A DNA stretch of 64,000 nucleotides from Conchocele bisecta (Eukaryota > Mollusca > Bivalvia > Lucinida > Thyasiridae). A program made the position numbers and the translations under genes. Position 1 is the stretch's first letter; every line of letters begins with the position of its first letter. The notes under the pieces are model-generated. The model made no database searches. It worked only from the letters and a program-made list of their open reading frames with translations, and was not told the DNA's origin. This document shows, one piece after another, positions 1 through 10,489 of this stretch. The DNA lies in assembly GCA_029237695.1 (NCBI GenBank), contig CM055265.1, positions 212,490,506-212,554,505 of the forward strand, written 5' to 3'.

Positions 1-147
1 ACTGGGCTTGTGCCCTTTCTGATCAGCGTAGATAATGATCAACCCAAAATATTCAGACTCCATTCAGTCTGGGTAAATATGGTTTTGCACAACAAGGAAT
101 GTCAGAATATTTAGGATTAGCATAGTTGTACTGGCTGATCACAATAA

Positions 148-545
148 CAGGGCTCCAGATAAGGAATTAGTAATTGAGTATTTTCACTCCATCACTTCTG
201 AAGCAATTGGGTATTTCAAAATTTTGATTGGGTAAAATAAAATCACACAACTGTTTACACATCAGCAGACCGCACTCATTGAATAGTTTGCTTCAGAATG
301 AAAACACGTCTTGGCATTTCATTAAAATTGTCTCCTTGGAATTCTAATGAAATACCAAGATGTGTTTTCATGGAAAATAAGAAAAATATGCTATATTTGT
401 GGTTCGTTTATTGTTTTCTGCAGCATGATAAAGGTACCACAACATATCTTTATTGCTTTTTGATACTCGCTACTTCCGATTTCAATTGGGTTTTTGGCAA
501 TTTTAATTGGGTATTTAGGCAAATACGCAGCTTATCTGGTGCCCT
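148..545. repeat. CAGGGCTCC-ended hairpin MITE, copy 1 (family D)
   Basis: Inverted ends CAGGGCTCCAGATAAG at the left and CTTATCTGGTGCCCTG at the right enclose an AT-rich palindrome whose arms contain TGAAAACACRTCTTGG and CATTAGAATTGTCTCC. Related copies lie at 18968, 40721 and 48279. The CAG...CTG ends resemble hAT-type termini, but no clean 8-bp duplication is visible here. The small open frame inside (298-552) belongs to this repeat and is not a gene. Confidence 0.75.
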
Positions 546-850
546 GCTATAACAATGTATTTGATGACCATTCAGTAAATCAAAAGTTCATTATCTACTT
601 GAAGTTAGTTTAAACAATATTTATTCGACAGTATATGGTACAATACAAGGTATACAATGACAGGGATATGAAAACAAGCGTGAAGCTTAAAGACACGAAT
701 GTGGTACAAGATAGTTAAGTGCACATACAGGCGAATATACATGTTGAAATAGTCTAAGTGGAATAACTTTGTCTTACAATGATGTACTTACATAATGAGA
801 TTGACAGTGTTTAAACCTTAGATTTATGACATGAGAATGCGTGTGGCTGT
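546..850. other. Unassigned AT-rich stretch
   Basis: I see no coding exon, hairpin or tandem repeat here. It lies between the family D element and the 3' end of the LINE, and could include some of the LINE 3' untranslated region. Confidence 0.4.
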
Positions 851-1065
851 GCTTCAGAGATGGTCACCAAGCAAATGAGACAGGGACACGGGAGTGGGGG
901 GTTACATGGGGAATCGTCCATGCCTTTCCCAACCCTCACAATTTCCCTCTCACGTTCCGTGGACAGGGAGTCGCCCCGAGCGGCGTAAATGGATAGTTGT
1001 CGTCTATTGTTAGGATGATATGTATGGTATATTTTGGTTGTTTATGTTGGAATGATATTATGATG

Positions 1066-1527
1066 CTAAAATCTATTTGTTGCTGTTATGTAGTTTTGGA
1101 CACTTATAAACATTTTTTTATTTTGATCGAAAGTCAAGTGTTCGTTTCCGTTCAAAAGATTTTCAGTTGACAGAATACATGGAATACCAGTGAGGTACAA
1201 TTGTCGTTGGTGTTGATATTGTCTGCATGATGTGAGAAAGTGACTGACAGTCTCTGGGGCGCCACATGTACAGAGAGGTGAGTCTATTATTGATTTTCTG
1301 TAGAGATCGTAATTTAAGGAACTACAAGTCATTCGTAATCGAGCGTGTAGGATTTGGTCTTTTCAGGTACCCACATTAAACAGAGGGGATGATTTAGATG
1401 TATCTTTGTTAAGTCTGTATTTGAAGTTGGATATTGTTGGGGCGTATCTGGTAGATTCTGGTAGACTGTTCCAGACTCTGATAGTGGATGGGAGGAAGGA
1501 ATTGGTATATTGCTGGGTGCGACCATA
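1066..1527 (-). pseudogene. LINE ORF2 C-terminal segment
   Basis: The frame from 1527 downward reads YGRTQQYTNSFLPSTIRVW, then a Cys-rich stretch CTCGAPETVSHFLTSC typical of the region after the reverse transcriptase in EEP-type LINEs. It ends at a TAG at 1066-1068. One in-frame TGA lies at 1363-1365, just before the usual KDQILHARLR stretch. If the 1530-2558 insertion and one TA copy are removed, this frame continues that of the RT segment at 2561. Confidence 0.82.
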
Positions 1528-1529
1528 TA

Positions 1530-2558
1530 CACTGCAGCTCCATTATAACGCGGTGGTCGGGGTCCAAGATTTCAAACCGCGATCGAATCCGACCGCGTTA
1601 TAAAATTTCGGGACATGCACGGGTACTGGTACTGCACGGGTTACTGGTATCATTCGCATTTCGGTTACCAACTATTGCGGGAATTCCATTAGCAACGGAC
1701 CCATATAAAATCATGTCATTTGAACAGAAGTTAAAGTAATTATTAATAATGCCTATGACATACAAACTTGTATGTATTAATGTATTAAACATACAAGTTA
1801 TTTATAAAATCATGCTTATTACGTTGCATAGTGCTCACAATAGAAAGACGCTTATTACAATGTATACTACTCGCGATCAACAGACCCTTAAACAGATTAA
1901 TTGATAATAAATAATGCCTATGGTCACGTGTCCTGCCTATTCATGCGGTTGATACGTGCATAATCTCAGGATGTGGGGTCACGTGATCTATTGTTTACGT
2001 TGCAAGTTATATTGATGAATGAAATTTACGATTTAATAATAATAATAGACTTTATTTAATTTATTTATTTAAATTTAAGCAAGATTGCCGTGGGCTGCAG
2101 TGTAAACAATAGACCACGTGATCCCATACCCAGATAATGCTGAAACACCAGTCTATTTTAGAACGCTAAATATTACACCTGGGAGTAAAGAAAAAGAAAG
2201 GCGATCGAACACGCAACCATTTATTAGTGACAATTATGTGTAATTGAATTGATTAATAAATATGCCTATTAACCCGATTACCCGATTAAAGGTACTTGTA
2301 TTACATTTGCTAACATACTAATAATAATCCTTTCATGGACTTTGAACTTCGTAACTTGTTTGAATAAACTTGCAGAAATCACGAATCAACTAATTACACG
2401 ATGACTACGATGTCCGATGATTTTTTTAATTATTTTTTTTATTTTTATTTTTTTTTAAAAATTCTCTATTTTTTAAATATTTTTTTGGGATCCACGAGAG
2501 ACCCGCGTTATAATGGAGATCGCGCTATACGCGACCGCGTTATAATGGAGCTGCAGTG
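1530..2558. mobile_element. 1,029-bp TIR DNA transposon nested in the LINE (TA target site)
   Basis: The ends are 24-bp perfect inverted repeats (1530-1553 and 2535-2558) beginning CACTGCAGCTCCATTATAAC. TA dinucleotides flank both sides (1528-1529 and 2559-2560). A second partial copy of the terminal motif CTCCATTATAACGCGG lies just inside the right end. No transposase is visible, so the element is non-autonomous. Internally, CACGTGATCTATTGTTTAC near 1980 has an inverted partner near 2095. The TA duplication suggests the Tc1/mariner superfamily; the exact family is unknown. Confidence 0.85.
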
Positions 2559-3690
2559 TAGTGACGGTATATTGTTTACATTTCTAAGGGTGTAATGCTG
2601 TTGTGTTTCGGTAGGTATAAGTGTTGTTAAATATGTTGGTGTTAGGCCATTCTTCATTTTGTAGAGTTGTACGAGCTTGTGTTTTTTTCGGCGTAATGAG
2701 AGAGTTTCCCATTTAAGGTCTCTATAAAGGTTGTCAATGCTGCAAAGTTTTGTTGCACCTGTTACAATGCGTGCTGCCTCGGTTTGTATAGCATCGAGGT
2801 CATTTTTTAGATAGTTTGTACAGTTGTCCCAAACAATGTTTCCATATTCGAGTAGTGGGGGGCGGATGGTTATGATATAAAGGCGTTCAATGCTTGTTCT
2901 AGTTAATGTGAATTTGAGCGATCTTAGAATTCCTATCCTCTGCCAAGCTTTCTCTAAAGAACTTGAAATGTGTGCTGTCCATTTACCATCGTCAGAGAAC
3001 GTTAAACCTAAGTGTTTGTGCTCGGTTACAGTGTTTATTACAGTATTGTTCATATAAAGATCAGGATGATGGGGCGTATTTTGTTTTTTCGAAAATATCA
3101 TGGACTCGGTTTTTGATGGATTAAATGTTACTAACCAGTTTTGTGACCATTGGTGCACTGTGTTAAGATCGGCATTTAGTTGTGTTGCGGATTCTGATGG
3201 GTCGTCTACAATGATGTATAAGCTTGTATCGTCTGCAAATAGTCGAATTTTAGAGTTGATAGTTTGAACTATATCGTTAATGTAGATAAGAAAGAGTAAA
3301 GGGCCCAAAATGGATCCCTGGGGAACTCCGGCGGTTACATTAGACCATTCGGAAGATGCGTTTAAGTGTACTACTCACTGTTTTCTATCTGCTAGGTAAG
3401 ATTTAAACCAGGAAAGAAGGTTCCCGGTCATTCCGATAGAGGAGAGTTTCATTATAAGGCCGCGGTGCCAGACTCAATCAAATGCTTTTGAGATATCGCA
3501 GAAAACGGCTCGGACTTCTTTACCGTCATCCAATGCTTTGATGATATCGTTGTATATATATGTTAGTTGGTTGATCGTCGAGTCTCCTTTAATGAATCCT
3601 GATTGAAGAGGCGTGAGAATGTTATTGACAGTTATATAATTGTATAAATGCTTGTGAATGCATCGCTCCAGAAGTTTACCAATACAGCTT
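2559..3690 (-). pseudogene. LINE reverse transcriptase domain, broken
   Basis: From about 3690 down the reading frame gives the RT fingers and palm: QSGFIKGDSTINQL, FCDISKAFD (first catalytic Asp), a TGA replacing the residue before VWH (3474-3476), then LADRKQ and a second TGA (3375-3377). PQGSILGPLLFLIYINDI follows, and then FADD with the paired catalytic aspartates. The thumb region continues through YGNIVWDN to NIPSL, where the DNA transposon interrupts it. Two in-frame stops make it non-functional. Confidence 0.87.
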
Positions 3691-4725
3691 TAGTAGGGAT
3701 ATGGGTCGGTAGTTCTGCGGATTCGATGGGTCAGCCTTTTTAAATATCGGAACTACGTTTGCTAGTTTCCATGTAGAAGGGAAATATGAAGATGCAATGA
3801 GCTTGTTGAAGTATGTGGCTAGAGGCTGCGATAAGACTTCGGAGCCTTCACGAAGAAGGCGCGGGCAAATTAGGTCGGGACAACATGCTTTAGAAGGGTC
3901 GATGTTGGATATGGCACCACGTACATCTTGGGGAGTGAGAAAAATAGTCGAAATGGAGTATGGTGGTGTTTGGTCAAGTGTAGGTAATTCTGTGTTACTG
4001 TCATCTAGTAATGATTGCTTACAAAAATAAGAATTAAGCATTTCGGTTTTTTGAGTATCAGTCGTAGCTTCAGATCCATTTTCAAAAAGCGAGGGGATTT
4101 GTGAAGATGAGCTGCGCTTGTTTGTTAGTTGCTTAGCCAGTTTAAACCAGTTTTTTGCATTGAATTTATTATCATTAATTTTATCTACCAATTTGGTTTT
4201 AAATTCGGCCTTGCACTTACGCAGGGTGGTGGTTACTTCATTTCGTATTTTACGGAAACATGCCCACGTGTGTTCATTGTTAGAAGTTTTTGCCTTTTTA
4301 TGTATTCTATTTCTTTTCCTTATAAGTCTACGTATAGTGCAGTTGAACCATGGTATGTCGTTAGGTCTTATGGTCACCATTTTGTTTGGGATAGAATTTT
4401 TAGCGGCGTTCGTGATGATTTCCGTTATTTTGCTAGCCACATTGTCTAAGTTATTTGACTGATGAATGAATTCCCAGTTTGTGTTTGCTATAAATTCTCT
4501 ATATTTATTAAAGTCGCCTTTGTCGTATAGCCAAATGTGCCTCTTATAAGCAGTTATTTTGGGCTTATCAAATTTTAGGACGGTTACAATTGGGCAGTGG
4601 AAACGTATTAAATCCGGAATAAACGGATCCGCAACGAATGATGTTAGGACATGTTGGGTGTGTTTAACGAACATCAGGTCAATTAGTGAGCTTGAGTGAG
4701 TTTGTGACCAGTCTACTGTTACAAG
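3690..4725 (-). pseudogene. LINE endonuclease end and RT N-terminal segment
   Basis: An open stretch of about 340 codons starts in the C-terminal part of an EEP endonuclease (DWSQTHSSSLIDLMFVKH). It continues through the basic linker (RLIRKRNRIHKKAK) and ends in the first RT motif, DPSNPQNYRPISLL. There the frame shifts and the protein goes off-register (KLYW, then stop). The first endonuclease motifs are missing because the element is 5' truncated. Confidence 0.85.
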
Positions 4726-5065
4726 AATATAAGCATTATATATAAGCATGTACATGCATATGTAGTAATGCTTTTAGACCATTTAAAGCAAACATTTAAA
4801 AACACTGTAGATCATGAAGAGCTGTCTAACCAATTTTGCAGAGATTGTCATTAAAACTATAAATTTTGACCCAATACCCCCTTTTTTTTTTATTACCGGT
4901 ATAAATGGAATAGTCCAAATACGTCATTGTGTCATTATTTTTAATATTTTGAACCAATACCCCGTTTTCTGATTAATGTAAAATTCCAAAACTGACATGG
5001 AACGGAGCACGTTATAGATTTAGGGGTGAAAAGGTTATAGGTCATCAACTGATCAGCTGACTTAC
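4726..5065. other. Intron sequence 3' of the C2A exon, no feature recognised
   Basis: AT-rich with a homopolymer T run near 4880. On the minus strand it begins with the donor GTAAGTCAG of the 5066-5250 exon. The next C2A exon (expected to begin with the rest of a PYVK-like motif) was not found here or further left, so it is probably outside the window. Confidence 0.5.
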
Positions 5066-5250
5066 GGGTCGGATCTGTTGCGTTTGGTGTCGGCGGCGGC
5101 GATATTGCGACACTGCTTCAAGCCCACCTCCAGCATCCCGGTCTTGTAGTTGTAGTTGAGGCCGAACAGGATCTCGCCGCTCACCGGGATCTTGCTGTAT
5201 GCGATGTCACCCGCGTCGCTGTAGTAGCTCGCGATGCTCTCCCGGCTGTC
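5066..5250 (-). CDS. sytl: Synaptotagmin-like protein, C2A domain exon (partial gene)
   Basis: An internal coding exon of 185 nt that starts in phase 0 and ends with two bases of a codon. It is bounded by acceptor CTCCATACCTACAG and donor GTAAGTCAG. It encodes SIASYYSDAGDIAYSKIPVS, then GEILFGLNYNYKTGMLEVGL, then KQCRNIAAADTKRNRSDP. The pattern (YSDAGD, a short linker, the G-E-I first beta strand, K-x-C-R-N-[IL]-A-x-A-D, then S-D-P) is the start of a Slp/bitesize C2A domain, which binds phospholipids at the plasma membrane during vesicle docking or actin organisation. Both loop-1 aspartates (AAAD and SDP) are kept, whereas several vertebrate Slp C2A domains have SNP, so calcium binding is possible; this is an inference. 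The exon is clearly more GC-rich than its surroundings. The rest of C2A and all of C2B lie off the left edge. Confidence 0.9.
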
Positions 5251-5761
5251 CTGTAGGTATGGAGAATGGGTTCTTCTGCTTACTTGTACATGTGTTTATA
5301 AGAGCCTGTCAATAGCTATGATTGCTGTAGGCTGGCTCAACATATTTGAATCTTGTACCGATGGAGGCTTTCGTGTAATTTAATGGGTAAATTCACTCGC
5401 TCGGATGGAGGGTTAAATAGTGTACTGGAATTTAATGGCCCGTCAACAGCTTAAGTTCATGCTTCAATAAAGTATATATTATCCTTAAACGTATCAAAAA
5501 GAAATAGCTGGTCCAAAAAATATGATGGACACACGAACAGACAGTCCAAACAATATATGGCACTGGTTCAAAGAGCAGTGGCATATACATTCCAGAAACT
5601 GATTTTGATATTTGCTGTACAAATGGTTGTGGACATTTATGAAATATATGACATTTTCATAAATGCTCGACAGTATTTGCAGAAAATATCACATCAATTG
5701 AAAAAAACTATATTATATTATAGGCATGTATTGTCCTGGACTAGTTAAATAATAAACTCAC

Positions 5762-5842
5762 AGAGAAGACAGAAAGCAGGTTGCTGCGACTGGGTAGCGG
5801 CGCGCAGGCAAACATCCGGTCAATGTCCTCATCCTCCGACTT
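5762..5842 (-). CDS. sytl: Synaptotagmin-like protein, 81-nt exon before C2A
   Basis: A small phase 0-0 exon (27 codons) with acceptor GTGTTTTGTGGCAG and a strong donor GTGAGTTTATT. It encodes KSEDEDIDRMFACAPLPSR and then SNLLSVFS, which leads directly into DSRESIASYYSDAGD of the next exon. This is the linker just before C2A. Because it is phase-symmetric it could be skipped without changing the frame. The 28-bp minisatellite begins only about 25 bp upstream of the acceptor, so the polypyrimidine and branch region borders the repeat array. Confidence 0.82.
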
Positions 5843-5865
5843 CTGCCACAAAACACAACATGGAA

Positions 5866-7229
5866 CCATGACAACAATGTGCATGCCAGGTAGCTATGAC
5901 AACAATGTGCATGACAGGTAGCTATGACAACAATGTGCATGGCAGGTAGCTATGACAACAATGTGCATAACAGGTAGCTATGACAACAAAGTGCATGACA
6001 GGTAGCTATGACAACAATTTGCATAACAGGTAGCTATGACAACAATGTGCATGACAGGTAGCTATGACAACAATGTGTATGACATGTAGCTATGACAACA
6101 ATGCCAGGTAGCTATGACAACAATGTGTATGACATGTAGCTATGACAACAATGTGCATCACAGGCAGTTATGACAACAATGTGCATGACAGGTAGCTATG
6201 ACAACAATGTGCATGACAGGTAGTTATGACAACAATGTGCATGACAGGTAGCTATGACAACAACATGCATGACAGGTAGCAATGACAACAACGTGCATGC
6301 CAGGTCGCTATGTCAACAACACACATGACAGGTACAGGTAGCTACGACAACAATGTGTATGACAGGTAGCTATGACAACATACATAACAGGTAGCTATGA
6401 CAACAATGTGTAAGACAGGTAGCTATGACAACAAAACAACATGCAGGACAGGTAGCTATGACAACAACGTGTATGACAGGTAGCTATGACAACAACATGT
6501 ATGACAGGAAGCTATGACAACAATGCGTATGACAGGTAGCTATGACAACAATGTGTATGACAGGTATCTATGACAACAACATGTATGACAGGAAGCTATG
6601 ACAACAATGTGTATGACAGGTAGCTATGACAACAAATGTGCATGACAGGTAGCTATGACAGGTAGCCATGACAACAACATGCATGACAGGTAGCTATGAC
6701 AACCATGTGTATGACAGGTAGCTATGACAACAATGTGTTTGACAGGTAGCTATGACAACAATGTGTATGACAGGTAGCTATAACAATGTGCATGACAGGT
6801 AGCTATGACAAGAATGTGTATGACAGGTAGCTATGACAAGAATGTGCATGCCAGGTAGCTATGACAACAATGTGTATGACAGGTAGACATGACAACCATG
6901 TATATGACAGGTAGCTATGACAACAATGTGTATGACAGGTATCTATGACAACAACATGTATGACAGGAAGCTATGACAACAATGTGTATGACAGGTAGCT
7001 ATGACAACAATGTGTATGACAGGTATCTATGACAACAACATGTATGACAGGAAGCTATGACAACAATGTGTATGACAGGTATCTATGACAACAACATGTA
7101 TGACAGGAAGCTATGACAACAATATGTATGACAGGAAGCTATGACAACAATGTGTATGACAGGAAGCTATGACAACAATGTGTATGACAGGTAGCTATGA
7201 CAACAAATGTGCATAACAGGTATAAGTAT
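5866..7229. repeat. 28-bp minisatellite, first block
   Basis: About fifty imperfect copies of a 28-bp unit containing GGTAGCTATGACAACAATG, with variable GTGTATGACA/GTGCATGACA ends and occasional shortened units. The array is purine/pyrimidine-mixed with no separate spacers, so it is not a CRISPR array. It resumes at 8063 after an insertion, giving about 1.9 kb in total. Confidence 0.95.
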
Positions 7230-7383
7230 ACCAGCCTGACATGGCGTTGTTTACATGCTTTGTTTATATAAACATTGGTGTATAAATAAACATGGAATTC
7301 CTGTAGGTATTTCCATGTTTATTATGGCGCGTCGATATACCGTAGTCATGATCGATATATTACGATTGAGAAAACAGTTTCTC

Positions 7384-7469
7384 ATACTGGAGCAGTGGGT
7401 AAACTGGCGGCCAAAGGTGGCACTTGATTGTAATGTTGCACTGCATGCGTTCGATCCTCACTTTGGCCA
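7384..7469 (+). repeat. tRNA-derived (SINE-like) segment
   Basis: A box A-like TGGAGCAGTGGGTAAAC is followed about 55 bp later by the box B-like GCGTTCGATCCTC. The stems do not close well enough for a functional tRNA, so I read it as a tRNA-derived SINE head or a decayed tRNA copy. Confidence 0.5.
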
Positions 7470-7830
7470 TTATATTTCAATTTTTTTTAAATATTGTTTT
7501 TGTGTTTTCTTTTTAATGCATCTTTATTACATGTAACAACAATTGACATGGTAATTATGAACCACATGCATCCACGTTTATTTATTTATTTGTTTATTAT
7601 CTGAAGTGAGAGGTTTATTTTTCGACATGGTGTTCTCCGTAACATATTTGCATTTGTAGTGAGTCGAGGTGGACTTTCACAATAACACACGAATGTGCAG
7701 AATGCATTTCACAATGATTAGGTTCAAAGTGAAGTGTTTTATAATGTTGTGTAAAAGTAAATGCACGACTGTTTCGGGATGTGTGCATTACCTCTGGCGC
7801 CAAAATAGTAAAAGCGAGAGAAAAATGTAT

Positions 7831-7902
7831 GCCTTTGGCAGGATTCGAACTCACGACCGTCCGATCACCAAACAGCAGATCTACCCACTAGAGCACTAAA
7901 CG
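7831..7902 (-). repeat. tRNA-like pseudogene / SINE head
   Basis: On the minus strand TAGTGCTCTAGTGGGTAGA (box A-like) is followed by GAGTTCGAATCCTGCC (good box B and T-loop TTCGAAT). The T-stem has mismatches and the acceptor ends do not pair convincingly, so a working tRNA is unlikely. It faces the plus-strand module 360 bp away. Confidence 0.55.
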
Positions 7903-8062
7903 ATGTTAGTATTATTATCAATTCTATCGAATGTTAATGCGTTTGCGTTGGTATACAAATACCATGTCTACAATATATGACGTAAACTATTTAAAAATAG
8001 CACGTGTTTACAATAATATTTACAATAATAACGCGCCAGCTCAAAGCGGTACACCTCTAGCT

Positions 8063-8550
8063 ATGACAGGTAGCCATGACAACAACATGCATGACAGGTA
8101 GCTATGACAACCATGTGTATGACAGGTAGCTATGACAACAATGTGTATGACAGGTAGCTATGACAACAATGTGTACGACAGGTAGCTATGACAACAATGT
8201 GCATGCCAGGTAGCTATGACAACAATGTGTATGACAGGTAGACATGACAACCATGTGTATGTATGACAGGTAGCTTTGACAACCATGTACATCACAGGTA
8301 TCAATGACAACAATGTGTATGACAGGTAGCTATGACAACAATGTGTATAACAGGTAGCTATGACAACAATGTATATGGAAGGTAGTTATGACAACAATAT
8401 GCATGACAGGTAGCTATGACAACAATGTATACGACAGGTAGCTATGACAACAATGTGTACATGTATGCCATGTAGCTATGACAAACATGCACTTTAAATA
8501 GCTATGACAGCATCATGCAACAACAGGTAGTTTTGACAACAGTGTGCAGT
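8063..8550. repeat. 28-bp minisatellite, second block
   Basis: Continuation of the 5866-7229 array with the same unit (GGTAGCTATGACAACAATG plus GTGTATGACA variants), decaying towards the right end after about 8470. Confidence 0.93.
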
Positions 8551-9540
8551 CTGACAGCATAAATAGTGCAACTAACTCAACCCTGATCAGATAGTGCTGG
8601 TGTGCACAGGTCACAAACAACTAAATATGCCCGTTTCTGTTATGGCGATTTGAATATGTTACAGTGACAAAGCTGGAACAACCTTGATTATAAAGGTACA
8701 ATTATGACAATAACTATAAAATGGGGATGCAGGCGATAAAAGGGACATTCAGTCTGTACCCTACTGACGTACGCTATCAAGAGTCAACCCATTCCATACG
8801 GTTCAAATAAGTGGTAACAACATATACTTCTGTGCAGAAAAAAGAAAAAAGAAGAAAAATACTAGTCCAAATAATTGTGTATCCAGTTTGGAAAGGGTTT
8901 ATTGGTTTCATACAGAACTGCGTAAGCTACAGTGATAGCGGCATTGTAGTAACGTCCCTTGTATCTGCTGACTCCCTGCGACAAAACCCATTACGGGGTG
9001 GCAATGCAGTGTAATTCATTGTTTGATGTCATCTTCATGCACAAATCAGGTTAAGCTGCCTGTAAACAATGTATGGAGCATTCTAATTGATTTACAAATC
9101 ACAAACGTTTACAGAATCCAGTCTAAACTGACGGTGCAATGAATTCAGTTAGAAATTGTTCAAAACGAATTACATTGCCCTGAACACTATAATATTATAT
9201 TCTGTAATAATTAATTGGGGCGAAATCTGATAGACTTCTTGTATTCAAGCCCGGGTCAAGAATTACGGTATGTCCCTAATCGTATTGTCGTATTTCGTTA
9301 ATATTTATGTTGAAAACCCGTCTAATTTTCCATAAATGATGTCGAAACTTGACGAAAAAATGTGCCTTAGCCGGATTTAATTCGGCATGAGCTCTGACTT
9401 TTTTCTCACATTTCTATTTTTATTTTCGGATAATATTCAATGATGCCAACATATGACGATGCAATAAGATTTATCAGAGTCAAGCTGATTTCACTTGTGA
9501 CTGGTGTATATCATGATAAAATGTACCCATTTTCTGAAGA
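8551..9540. other. Intron stretch with no recognised feature
   Basis: AT-rich, with only short open frames. A segment near 9310 (TTTCCATAAATGATG...) resembles one near 21010, so part is probably old dispersed repeat. I see no exon with usable splice signals. Confidence 0.4.
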
Positions 9541-9733
9541 CTGCGGGAACCGAAAATAGTCGTCTGCTGTTAATTTATATTTTGTGTTTTCTCTCAGTAA
9601 AAACATGGTTTGGCAGCATTTTAGAATCATTTCCATTGGAAATGATTCTAAAATGCTGCCAAACCAAGTTTTTGATGAGAAAAATGGAAAATAACAAATA
9701 TTCAGCAGACGACACAAATTAATTCAAGGGTTA
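9541..9733. repeat. Family A hairpin MITE, copy at 9.6 kb
   Basis: A near-perfect palindrome centred at about 9637. The arms contain GTCGTCTGCTG / CAGCAGACGAC, AACATGGTTTGGCAGCA and AGAATCATTTCC. The right end is AAGGGTTAA. This belongs to a family of about fifteen copies in the window with TTAACCCTT...AAGGGTTAA ends. Open frames on both strands are products of the palindrome. Confidence 0.9.
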
Positions 9734-9857
9734 ATGGAACACTCATATGGAGGAGTCGATGCCAGGTTAGTAAATCGGTGTTTATCTCCCTGGCTGGCTG
9801 GATGACAATGTCAATCTCCCAGCCGCAGGATCCACAAGCAATGATGCTAGGAATACA

Positions 9858-10060
9858 CTGTACTGCTGAATACAATTTTTTCATGTGCTGTTTGTTTTCT
9901 ATTTTCCTTTTTTCCCATAAGAAACATGGTTTGACAGCACTTGAGAATCATTTCCAATGGAAATGATTCTAAAGTGCAGTCAAGCTATGTTTTTCTTGAG
10001 AAAAAAGGAAAAATATTAACTAACAGCAGACGATAATTTTTGTTTCCAGCATTGTAACTT
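9858..10060. repeat. Family A hairpin MITE, copy at 9.95 kb
   Basis: A palindrome centred near 9957 with AACATGGTTTGACAGCAC and AGAATCATTTCCAATGG arms and CAGCAGACGATAAT on the right. The outer ends have decayed. It lies only about 125 bp from the previous family A copy. Confidence 0.82.
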
Positions 10061-10146
10061 AGTAATGGTTAGACACAGCTAAAGGCAATATTCTTCCTGG
10101 TAAGATGTTGTCCCAATTGTATACAACTTGCGTGCATTTTGTGACA

Positions 10147-10437
10147 CCAGTAGCCGATTTAACCAACATTGCAAAGTATACTTTTCTAGCAAAGTATACT
10201 TTGAGGGAGACATTTTCAATTTTAGGATAAATTTAATAATTTTTATTATACTGAATTTATTACATTATCACAGCCATTTTCGCTGTGATAATGTAACAAA
10301 TTCAGTATAATAATTCTGCATACTTTTAATCATCAAATATATGCAGTAGTTAGTTCTATATGAAATAATGCATTTCAGGAAAAATAAATGATTACTCCCT
10401 CAAAGTATACTTTGCAATGTCGATGAAATAGGCTACA
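10147..10437. repeat. Family H palindromic element, copy 1
   Basis: Ends TAGCCGATTTAACCAACATT and AATGTCGATGAAATAGGCTA enclose long arms: CAAAGTATACTTT near both ends and a central ATTACATTATCACAGCC / GGCTGTGATAATGTAA-type stem. Further copies are at 57990 and 60111. Confidence 0.85.
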
Positions 10438-10489
10438 GATGATTGTTATGTAAACAATATCAACTAGAACTATCACAGGAGTGACCATT

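Larger units (their letters stand above)
860..4725 (-). mobile_element. 5'-truncated, inactive non-LTR retrotransposon (LINE), split by a DNA transposon
   Basis: Read on the minus strand this is the 3' two-thirds of a LINE ORF2: the end of an endonuclease domain (SSSLIDLMFV), the reverse-transcriptase palm (NYRPISLL, then CDISKAFD, then PQGSILGPLLF, then LFADDTSLY), and a C-terminal segment with CTCGAPETVSHFL. The EEP-nuclease plus RT arrangement fits the broad CR1/Jockey-type LINEs; I cannot name the clade. The 5' end is lost near 4725. The element is dead: it has a frameshift near 3694, stops at 3474-3476, 3375-3377 and 1363-1365, and a 1,029-bp insertion at 1530-2558. It sits in the same orientation as the host gene. 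Confidence 0.88.
7230..8062. mobile_element. About 0.83-kb insertion splitting the minisatellite, with two opposed tRNA-like modules
   Basis: Unrelated sequence interrupts the array between ACAGGTA and GCTATGACAGG. Weak inverted ends are visible (GTATACCAGC near 7221-7235 against GTACCGCTTTGAGCTGGCGC read on the minus strand near 8050), with TA on both sides. Inside are tRNA-like segments in opposite orientations (7384-7469 plus, 7831-7902 minus). The boundaries are approximate. It may be a composite of two SINE-like elements or a TIR element carrying tRNA-derived pieces. Confidence 0.6.

Noticed and set aside
3797..4462. Plus-strand frames of 77-114 codons
   Set aside because: Antisense to the LINE ORF2; no domain.
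1..5065. Remaining C2A and C2B exons
   Set aside because: No minus-strand segment with PYVK-like or second C2 motifs and splice signals was found; they are presumably outside the window.
7831..7902. A functional tRNA gene
   Set aside because: Box A and box B are present, but T-stem and acceptor pairing are poor; treated as tRNA-derived repeat.
5866..8550. CRISPR-like array of 28-bp repeats
   Set aside because: Units are contiguous with no unique spacers and the sequence is clearly eukaryotic; it is a minisatellite.
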